This document shows positions 1-8,362 of a stretch of DNA of 20,523 nucleotides, piece after piece (the stretch's first letter is position 1; each line of letters starts with the position of its first letter). A program made the position numbers and the translations under genes. A model generated the notes under the pieces. That model saw nothing but the letters and a program-made list of their open reading frames with translations. It ran no database searches and was not told where the DNA came from. The stretch is from Bondarzewia mesenterica (lineage: Eukaryota > Basidiomycota > Agaricomycetes > Russulales > Bondarzewiaceae), in assembly GCA_004802705.1 (NCBI GenBank), contig SGPL01000575.1, forward strand, positions 1 to 20,523. The letters are read 5' to 3'.

Positions 1-89
1 GCATGCCGTATGCAGGATGGTGGAGAGGGCGCGCGGCGCGCGGGGCCGGCGTAATCGGCGTAGTTCTCGTTTTCTGAGTCGTTGGACAT
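1..89 (-). CDS. 5' end of an unidentified protein-coding gene, cut by the window edge
   Basis: An open frame starts at the ATG at 89-87 on the minus strand and runs off the left edge. It encodes about 29 residues, starting MSNDSENENYADYAG and continuing with an Arg/Pro/Ser-rich stretch. Going upstream, the same frame meets a TGA before any other ATG, so this is the first possible start. A minus-strand TATATATA at 159-166 lies about 70 bp upstream, which fits a short 5' leader. No GT donor is visible before the edge. The acidic, polar start resembles a disordered N-terminus and gives no family. It could also be a chance frame, so I hold it loosely. Confidence 0.45.
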   Translation of the reverse strand, partial: MSNDSENENYADYAGPARRAPSPPSCIRH

Positions 90-657
90 GTCTGTGATGT
101 TGGAAATGTCTTCCTCCCCACTCACTCATACTCTTTCGCACAAGAACACATACATACGTATATATACCGCACGCATACGTCAGCTCTCGTAGTCAATCAT
201 GTACATGGCAGAGTACGTTCCCCTCGACTTACAAGTCGAGATCCACGAACCGCGTATGCCACACCAGTCTTATTGTCTTTCCCCAGGAGAGAACAAGAAA
301 CCAACAAGAACGAACAAACGCGATCAATAGGACACAAATCGACGTAGGGAGAAGGTAGGTTGGTCAATGTAAACACTAAATACTGTATAGGCCCACAGGA
401 CCCATTCTGCGTGCGCCGCGCGCTTGCAACCTCCATCCACAATGAGAATCAAGAAAAAGACGAGTGAGACGAGCCACCGACGGGCTCGCTCGAGTGGAAT
501 CAACCAAAAAAAGGGGATATAAAGATCAAAGAGAGATATAGATATAAAAAGATGGGGCTGGGGGTATCAGCTGATCATCGTTACGAGTGTGTCAAAAAAG
601 ATATCAGAAAAGTAAGAGTAATGATGATATATTGATTTGGGTATGAATGATGCGAGG
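90..657. other. Intergenic region between two minus-strand genes
   Basis: This stretch follows the LysM stop codon and precedes the left-edge gene. It should hold the 3' UTR of the LysM gene and the promoter of the partial gene. The plus strand is purine-rich around 500-560. The short open frames inside it have no recognisable domain, so I annotate no gene. Confidence 0.6.
159..166 (-). promoter_or_regulatory. TATA box of the left-edge gene
   Basis: TATATATA lies about 70 bp upstream of the ATG at 89, a usual spacing for a fungal TATA promoter with a short leader. Assigned from position and sequence only. Confidence 0.4.
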
Positions 658-1533
658 TTAGAGCTCGTCGCACCAAGGCAAATCTTCTTCGGAAGAAGAG
701 CTGGTGGGCGCTGGAGACGTATACACGGGCGCGTACGTAGTTGTCGACGCGAGGGTGAAGGTGCGCGCGACGGACGGCACGGCGGGCGTAGCAGTCACGG
801 GGATCGTCTCGGCGGGTGTGTAGCCGTTTCCGGGAGCGGGCGGGACTTGGACAGTCGAGGAGGTGCAAAGGACCTGAGAGCGGCACGTTAGTCAAGTCAA
901 CAACTACAACTCAAAATGGATAGGAAAAAAAGGGAAGAAAGCCCCCGTAACAAGTGGCAGTTCATTTGGCGGGGTGGAAACGGGACGACGTACCTCGCCG
1001 ATATACAAGTTAGAGCACGCCTGGTCGATCTGGGGGTTGTTAAGGTAGAGCAGGGTGGAGTTGACGCCCGTCTTGGAGGTGACAAGGTCACACGTGTCAT
1101 CTGCCCGAACGACGTAGGTCGTGCTGCAATCCTCGCCCTGGTACCCGATACAGATGGAGTTGCCCGGCGTGAGGTTCGTGCATGCGCTGTTGATCACGCC
1201 TTCATTGATGACGGCGAGCTGGTACCTGTACGTGTACGAAAGACAAGAAACCAGGTGTGAGCGTGAGTTGGAAAATCGAAGGGGGAAAGGGGGGAGACTT
1301 ACGTGGAGACGTTCTTGGCGGCAGAGATAGAGTCGCAGATGTCGCCCTCTTGGATGGTGTACGAGCGAACGCACGGACCAGCAAAGACAGCTGCAGATCA
1401 ACAATACCCAAGATCCACAACCCAAAAAAACGAGGTTGACACTGAGCTACGGAAATTTTGCATACAACACACGTGCGGACTCACACTGGGCGAACAAGGG
1501 GACAGCAGCGAGCGCGGCGAGGATGGAGAACAT
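658..1533 (-). CDS. Secreted protein with two LysM domains
   Basis: Predicted chitin- or peptidoglycan-oligosaccharide-binding secreted protein of 194 aa in four exons (1533-1485, 1390-1303, 1225-994, 873-658); the three introns are GT-AG and the phases agree. Residues 1-20 form a signal peptide (MFSILAALAAVPLFAQ, then an Ala at the likely cleavage site). LysM1 spans about residues 27-73 (YTIQEGDICDSIS... PGNSICIG) and LysM2 about 83-126 (YVVRADDTCDLV... YIGEVLC). Paired cysteines at 23, 35, 61, 71, 79, 91, 116 and 126 suit a disulfide-bonded apoplastic protein. N-glycosylation sequons lie at N43, N63 and N101. The tail from about 130 is rich in Pro, Ser and Thr, ends DLPWCDEL, and has no GPI signal or catalytic domain. 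LysM-only proteins in fungi hide or protect cell-wall chitin; whether this one is a host-interaction effector or acts on the fungus's own wall cannot be told from sequence. The start has A at -3 and directly begins the signal peptide. Confidence 0.9.
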
Positions 1534-1720
1534 CTTATCGGCGTATGACGGTGCGCGGACAGAAAAAATTCTTCGTGTGTGGGATAGTAAAAGAGTGTCG
1601 GTCAAAAAGATTGACTTGTGTCTTGTGGACGAAGGGGAGACGGGGAGAAAGGCGAGGAAGAGTGATGGGGGAGAGAAAGAAAAGGTTGGATTTAGTGCGA
1701 CAGTGCCCGGCTTGGCCTGA

Positions 1721-1732
1721 TATAAATTTATA
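1721..1732 (-). promoter_or_regulatory. TATA element upstream of the LysM gene
   Basis: The palindromic TATAAATTTATA gives a TATAAA on the minus strand (1732-1727), about 195 bp upstream of the LysM ATG. A leader of roughly 160 nt would follow. A CACGTG E-box sits just beyond it at 1740-1745. Position-based inference. Confidence 0.4.
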
Positions 1733-2294
1733 AGCATGGCACGTGCTTGGCATCGGCTTGGTGTTTCCTTGGTAACTTTCACTTTAACATCGCCCGCTCA
1801 TATTCCGGCAAAAATGTAGGGACGGAACTTTGAGACGGAGACCACAGGGCTACGGATGCGCTTATTTTCTATGATTTTCTCTTTCATTGTGCTCAATTTT
1901 CTCTGGTACTGAAGGCGGCGGACTAAGTTATTTCACGAGCTGATTCGATTGCGGACCCACGGCACGGTTAAAACATTCGTTCGATATCATGATCTATGAG
2001 GCCCGAACATGATTGTGATCCCACCGCAAATTCACTTGCAAGATGGAGACAAGATATTTCGGATACTCGCAACCATCACAACGCGGCTCCTGTCAATGAA
2101 CCATTGACACGTCAACCAGAATTTTCTCGCCATCGCCGCACGGCTGCCTGCGTACAAAAACGTTGTATTTGACCGCATCTGTACATACTCAGTGCAAGTA
2201 CTTCCCCAGAACACCTGAAGCTACTTGCATGACGCATCGCCAACCATCCGGGATTAAGAACAACATTAGAGCCCATTAGAACTTCCAAGATCGA

Positions 2295-2314
2295 CTGGCA
2301 AGGCCTGGCAAGGC
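2295..2314. repeat. Two-copy 10-bp direct repeat
   Basis: CTGGCAAGGC occurs twice in direct succession. It lies in gene-free DNA and is most easily explained as a small slippage duplication. Confidence 0.7.
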
Positions 2315-2573
2315 ACCATCCGCGTCTGGCCTTCTCTGTCCTTCTCTTCGAGGTACCTTACATATTTTTATACTCATTCAACTGTGAATGCAAAATTACA
2401 GTGGCCCAGCCGATTCTGCCAACTTCAACTTCCTTCGCGCTTGTCCATGGATAATACATCGATACAACAGTGCTGAATACAAATACAAGTATTATAGACA
2501 CCTCAAGATAACGGAGGAAATGTGAAATCAACTACACATATCCAACAGCAAAGCATCTCACCCACAAGGCATG

Positions 2574-5500
2574 TCAAGACTGCGACAATAGCGGGGCGGA
2601 CATCGGCTGCGGCGACAGAGTAAACCTACCCAATGCACTCGCACCGCCCCCACTGACGGTCTTACACGCACATCCGCATCCCGCGGCGCAGGCGACCACG
2701 TTGGCTGTCTTCCAGCACCCCACATGATTGATATGGTCGCAGGCAAGACAAACATACGAAAGGCCTGTTAGTAAACAACGAGCCAAACCAGCATGAGACG
2801 GTGTTTGCGGGTGAGCGAGCAAGAGAAAGTTCACCTTTGACAGGCAGGCGGCATATGGAGCAAAGTGGCAACGTCAAACGGGCCCGACACGTGGAGCAGG
2901 ATCGCTGTCCCCGTGGCGTCGCATCGCTTCCACAGCGCAAGCACAGTGCGAACACCCCTGGTACCCAATACGATGTTAGTATACTCTACGACTCAGGAAT
3001 GCGGAAGAAGAGTTGACCCAGTCGATTCTGCTCTGCCTCAAATTCTGGACTGATAGGTGTTTGGAGCTCGCGATCGATGGATTTGAGCAACTCGGCGCGC
3101 TTGTGCGGCAGCTGCCATCGGAACAGCATCTCAGCATACACCAAGATGTGTCCGATCAGTCTATCGAGGAACCAAGGTTCAAACACATTCATGCTTTTCT
3201 CTCTGTCAGGCGCCGCTCAGCTTCGAGCACGATGAGTTGGAAAAAGAAAGGCAATGCGTACTGTTCCTTTCGTATGTCGTCGCGATAGTCGTCGATCACC
3301 AATTTCTTCGCGGGCGTGACAGTGCGCGCGCCGACGACTTGCGAGAACGTTGGATTCCGAGCAAGAGTTGTCTGAGCGTGGGCGTGCCCGAACGGCGCGA
3401 CGCGCGTGGAACCTATTGTCATGGATACTTCGGACCACGATTTGACGACAGGCGAATGGAGGTGCGGCGAGCCGGTGCCTCGCTGCTTCCGCCGAGGCGT
3501 GGGCGACTCAGACCCGGTCACCGAGGGGATGTGCTTCCTTCCACCGCCGCCCGGCACAGGTATGGCTGCTGTCTCCTTCTCCAAATTCGATTGTGAGGTT
3601 TGGAGCTGGGAAGATTCTGTGTGGGATTCTGGCACGCCTGCCATCAGCTGGCGCATGCTCCCGGTATTAAACAAGCTAGACCAAGAACCGCGGGAGGAGA
3701 GGGAGGATAAGGAGGTTGATATGGGATTTGCGGTGGGTGAGGAAGCGGGTCGAGCCCAAAGTGGGGAGAGGGGAGGACCGCGGAACGTGTCCCTGCGCCG
3801 GCGGAGAGCGAAGTAATCATTGCTGGGTGCACGTGAGATGGCGGGCGGGGAGAACACTCGGACAGCGAGAGATTTCTCAGCTTCTGAAGGCCGATCAGCC
3901 ACCGGAATGGGGTGCGAATCAGAGCGGTGTGGAGTTTGAAGGACTTACGACGAGCAGGAAGAGAGTGACGTATTCGAAGCAGGATAACCGCAAGCATGGC
4001 TAGCATTTGAATGTCCTTGACCTGCGCGAGCTCATTGTACCTATACTATTCGTCAGTAGCGGCATGATATTATTATTGAATAATGTCACGCACAGTTCCA
4101 TGATCAAGTGGAATGTCAGAGGATTGGACCCCCACAAGCCTTTCTGGCCCATCTTTGCATTCGTCGCCTGCTCCGATCGCTGGTCCGACAGGACTATGCT
4201 CATCGAATTGAAGAATCGCTCATGATCAAACCGACCATGCTTTTTAGCCACCCCCGAATTGACGGCACACATGCCAGCCGGAGTCGGATCGTCCTTTGGT
4301 CCCTCAAACACATACTCTTCCGCAACCTCCTGGCCCGAATTGACAGCGTACGATGCGTCCTTAAAGAAAACGGTAGTCAGCCGCGTCGGAAGCAGCGAAT
4401 AGCTGGCGGGGATATCGTCAAATTGGCGCGATTGCTCGGAGGCGCGACGCTGTCGCTGACGGGAGAATGTGAGGAGGTTGGCCATTATGTGCAGAATGCT
4501 ATCCCCATCTTCGGGCCGTCGCGAGTCAGGAGCGGATAAATTCCTGTCGTGCGAAGCTACAGTGAGGCGACGAACGGCGTCGGAGAGTAACGCAGGTGAC
4601 TGGAAGAGGCGGGGCATGGCGTTTGTATCGTTGGATTGAGGGGGTGCAGATGGGGAAACGGAGAGCTCGTGTAGTGGATTGCGTACGATTCGTGGTGGGG
4701 CGCGGTTGAAGCATATCAGCTGACCTGAAAACATTGTTATCCTGACTCCGTACACGAGGGATCGAGGGCTGCACCTACCGTTTGGACCGAAAACACCCTG
4801 AGACGTCCTTGGCTCAGCAATATTCTTGTCGTGCTGTAGAGGATTAACACCATGATCCCGTCCTCTGGTGGCCATGGGATCCTCGTCCTCGTCCGAAGAG
4901 CTTTCAAAGCCTATATGGATTGGTGGACGCTCATGCTCGTCTTCATTGCCAAACAGCAAGAACCTGAGACAAGCTTCCAAACATGGTCGACGAGTCTGGA
5001 GGATGCTACGCAGCCGGCGGAGCATTATGGCACGATTGCGCATGGTGATAAGAGGTGTTCGTTCCAGCTCGATGCTAGGGGTACCTTCGGGATGGTGTCC
5101 ATGCGGGTAATCCTTGGGAAAGACAAAGGAGACTCGAATGAACACCGATGAACTTTCTCCCCACGGACCGTGGAGACCAAGCGTGCAGGTTCGTCGTTTT
5201 GTAAGATCGTGCTGGAAAGAATCGTCAGAAAGAAACAAAACAAGGCACTGTTCGACAGCCAAACCTTTTCCAGCTTGATGTTTGAAGACGACAACTTGGA
5301 CAATACTGACGTTATCCTGTTCAATAAGAGCAAACGATTGTCTCGATTCAGATCCACAGTAAAAAAAAAAGCTGCTTACTCGTCCTGCAAGCTCTGCTCC
5401 TCCACCTCCCCTTCCCGCCTTCCCATGCTATCGCTCCTCCTGCGCCCCATCGCCCCAAACTCAAAGGGCGCCGGTCCCGTCCCCGGCGGTGGATCCCTCG

Positions 5501-7958
5501 AACTCTGCCGACTCCGACTGCCAATGCGACTCGCGTTGGCGCTCGTCTGCCCGCTCCCTGTCCCCGAACTCCCATCTCGCGCCTTTTCGCCCATCCGCAC
5601 ACTCGACAGCCACTGAAAAGGATCAACGCGCGCCGACTTCCCGCCGACGTTTCCCTTGGACATCGTCCCGCCGTGCCGTGCCGCGATCGGGATGGGCACC
5701 GACGTCGCTGTCGGCGTCTGCTCCGGTTCAGACTCGGTCTGAGTCATGTATGAGCGGTGCGAGCCCGCAGATCGACCAACGGTATTAGAAGCGGAGGCAG
5801 AGGCGCGGTTTGTCAGGGATTGATGATGATTCAGGAGTACGGGGTTGCGGGAGGGCGGCACCACGCGTATTTCAGCAAGGATACCGCGGTGGCCGACTGG
5901 GGCAGAGAGCGCAGGTTTCGGTTCGACCTCTGCGTGGGGGATGCGGAAGGAGGCTGTGTTATCTCCGTAACCTTGCACTCGAGGTGGCGCGAGGATCCCT
6001 GGAGGTTGACCGGCCCTCTTCATAAAACATAAAATTTAACGAATAAGAAGCGAGAAGACGATGTATATTAATAGAAGAGAACAAACCTGCATCGTCTCTG
6101 CGTCAACGGGCCAAAGTCTCAGCGTTTTGTCCTTCGACCAGGTGACCAGCTGGAACTCATTCCAATCTAGGACTGTGTAAGGACTTTTTTTCTGCTTCTT
6201 GTAGATGCATGCTGACCTGGTCCGCCTCGCCTCCATACGAACTCCTTGACCACATCCGTATGCCCTTCAAAGACCTCGATAGGCAGCGTCGGGTCTGGTT
6301 GATCTGGCCCATGCGTCCACATCTCGAGCGCGGTCTCGCCTCTCTGTGGCAAACTCATCACACCTTTGCCAAATGGAAGGTCCCTCGCTCTCCAGACAGG
6401 GTACGTCGTGCGTATAACCGTCTGCGGCGTGTAGTCAGAGGAACCATCCTTGGGCGCGCAATACGCGGACGCGGGGAATGCGAGATCATGCACGTCCCAA
6501 ACTTTGATCGTCTTGTCGAGGGAGCAGGTGACGATCTCCCGCGAGCTATTGTGCGCCCAATCGATGCCATAAATCTTCGCGGTATGCGCTTCGATACGCG
6601 TCACGGGAATAGAGCCTTTCTGCAGAAAGGCTGAACATGGACGCCGCTCGAGGTAAGAAAAAAAAAAAGCGTACTCGGCGGTCCCAGATGAGAACTTCAT
6701 TCATGTGGGATGAGGCTAAGACGTTTCCATCCTGACGATTCCACTTTACCTGAGTTCCTGCGGCTGCGTGTGATGTTAGTAATGCATTTGAGAAGAAACG
6801 CCTCGTAGGCCGCTTTGTGCAAAGACTATATTGTGATAACAATTTGCTTGCGCATAGCATTTGATGGCCAAATACAGAGGTTCGAAACAATCTCAAGAGT
6901 CCGAAAACTTGACAAAGCACTTTGCAACGCGAATGTATCGCGTGGCCCGCATCGTTGCCCACGCCAGGCTTTCGCGAAAGCGCGCAAAGCGACCAAAGAT
7001 ACAACGCATGTGAAGATGGAATAACATACCGTTGAATGCACAGAGGCCTAAGCGCAGGGGTTCGTTAAACTTAGATTATAAACATAACTGTACACGCACC
7101 CATCACAGGTTTTTGAGGTGTTCTCAAATCCCATGCCCATAGCCAAGAATCGATCCCTGTACTTACTACAACGTCCGGATCCTTAGTATGCCAGTTGATG
7201 TCTGTTATAGCCCGATAATGTGAATGTAGAGCGTGTTCTATGGATGTTTTCCCCGAGAGGTATAGATTCCAAATGAGGCTATAGAGACATTAGTTGATGA
7301 GAGTAATCATTCAGAAAGAATGGGACGTACAGCTTTTCACTGGAGGTTGAGACGATGTATTCTGCGCGCGCTGGATGCGGGTTCCACTGCACGTCGGCGA
7401 CGTCCCATGTTCCGCCTTGTGGAAGAAAGCGCGGCACTTCGAGCGGCGCTTGGAGGTCAATAATAAACATTCCTTTCCGGCTTCAAAGAATGAAATCAAT
7501 CCCACAGACACGGGATGTTTGAAGAAAGGCAAACATACGCAGCAAGGACAACGTCGCGGTAAGATGGACTTATACTCATCTATACGGAGACTCACCATGA
7601 GCGTACGATGACAAATTAAAATACAAACTGCAGTTGCGTTGAAGACAGCGACAACAGAGGCAGAGGAACTCAAGGTATGCAACTATGTACTCACATTCCC
7701 GACGGCATCCCCAACTAAGCCTTTCATGTCAATCTCCAGGCCCTTCTTCACGCCATCGTCCGGAGAGGAGAGTGCTTCCAAAAGTTCCGGCTGCCCTGCG
7801 GCGTCCATAGAGGACTGACCTGCTTCAACAGAGTGTCCGCGATGAGGAGATTCATGATGTATAGGCAGACTCGAAGAGCCCGAAGACTTGCGGGGTATGT
7901 AACGGCGAGAGGGGTGGGGAACAAAGGTCGAAGAGAGGTCATCCGTGTCCGGCGTCAT
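2574..7958 (-). CDS. WDR59: WDR59/Mtc5-type SEA (GATOR2) complex subunit
   Basis: WD40-RWD-zinc-finger scaffold of the vacuole-associated SEA/GATOR2 complex, which relays amino-acid sufficiency to TORC1. The 17-exon model gives 1396 aa: 7958-7695, 7579-7539, 7480-7331, 7278-7100, 7047-7030, 6763-6675, 6619-6217, 6166-6087, 6017-5380, 5316-5265, 5211-4779, 4724-4094, 4040-3949, 3883-3262, 3202-3018, 2957-2835, 2764-2574. All splice sites are GT-AG and all phases agree. Residues 1-88 are a hydrophilic lead. The WD40 propeller follows from about 89 to 408, with FIIDLQAPLEVPRFLPQGG, LRTPQKPVMG, VLIWDRR, TIKVWDVHDL and LRLWPVDAE. A low-complexity linker precedes the RWD domain at about 621-726. 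A second disordered region lies around 1025-1230. The C-terminal RING-like zinc cluster begins at C1298 (CLRC, CSTC, CSICRLPVKG, CLACDHINHVGCW, CGCAC). That order of domains is diagnostic of WDR59. The last exon is the least certain part: splicing 2629-2580 would give a different 25-residue tail ending at 2503. Confidence 0.9.
6764..7029 (-). other. Long intron 5 of WDR59 with a palindrome
   Basis: This GT-AG intron of 266 nt separates the 18-nt exon 5 from exon 6; other introns in the gene are 50-115 nt. It carries the perfect 14-bp palindrome GCTTTCGCGAAAGC at 6968-6981. I searched it by eye for C/D-box snoRNA motifs and in-frame cassette exons and found none that convince. Confidence 0.7.
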
Positions 7959-7963
7959 CGCAT
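7955..7963 (-). promoter_or_regulatory. Two-codon uORF overlapping the WDR59 start codon
   Basis: The minus strand reads ATGCGATGA. An upstream ATG (7963-7961) opens ATG-CGA-TGA, and its stop TGA (7957-7955) overlaps the main ATG (7958-7956). Ribosomes initiating at the first ATG would terminate on the main start, an arrangement compatible with damping or reinitiation. Whether the upstream ATG is inside the mRNA leader is not known. Confidence 0.4.
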
Positions 7964-8362
7964 CGTTAACTTTACCGAGAAATCCAGGCTATATACGTGG
8001 GAGGACCAAGAAGGACACGTTGCTCGTCGTCGTGGTCGATGCTCAAGTTACATTCGGTCTGTGTGCTGCACGTGATCCAAAAACGCGTCCAAACACGTCG
8101 GAATTTGTGACTTCGTCGGCAGAAAAAGCAGCCTGCCTGAGTATTCTGCAGATAAATCAAAAAAGTAGACTACTTATTTGATACCGCGACTGATCGAATC
8201 TTGTGCTTCATTTTTCCTCTCGATTCTATCATAAGTATCTTATGTGGGTCACAAACTGTCACAAACGCCTTTGATAATTAAGATCTCTTAAAGCAGTAAT
8301 CGAGGTCCTCACCAATCTAGTACCGGAGTTCTTGGGGTCCTAATAGCATAGTTCTCTGCATC
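7959..8362. promoter_or_regulatory. Divergent promoter between WDR59 and the PUF6 gene
   Basis: The two start codons are 404 bp apart and point away from each other, so both promoters must lie here unless leaders contain introns. A CACGTG E-box sits at 8069-8074 and an ACGCGT box at 8083-8088, near the WDR59 side. No good TATA box is obvious for either gene, as is usual for housekeeping promoters. The PUF6 ATG has A at -3 and G at +4. Confidence 0.6.
8069..8074. promoter_or_regulatory. CACGTG E-box in the shared promoter
   Basis: This palindromic bHLH site lies 111 bp upstream of the WDR59 ATG. In fungi such sites bind Cbf1-, Pho4- or Tye7-like factors. A single short match can occur by chance. 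Confidence 0.3.

Larger units (their letters stand above)
1534..2573. other. Gene-free region between LysM and WDR59 genes
   Basis: About 1 kb holding the LysM promoter at its left end and the WDR59 3' flank at its right end. I found no convincing gene, RNA or mobile element. A short open frame at 2032-2214 on the minus strand has no domain and no supporting splice context. A perfect 10-bp tandem duplication lies at 2295-2314. Confidence 0.6.

Noticed and set aside
2032..2214. Minus-strand open frame of 60 codons in gene-free DNA
   Set aside because: Short, begins with a non-ATG codon, no domain, no splice context; expected by chance in 1 kb.
3406..3816. Plus-strand open frame of 136 codons
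   Set aside because: It lies antisense to WDR59 exon 14, which is a low-complexity coding stretch; the frame has no domain and no splice or promoter support.
5170..5616. Plus-strand open frame of 148 codons
   Set aside because: Antisense to WDR59 exons 9-11 and across two confirmed introns; its composition is the mirror of the Ser/Arg-rich linker.
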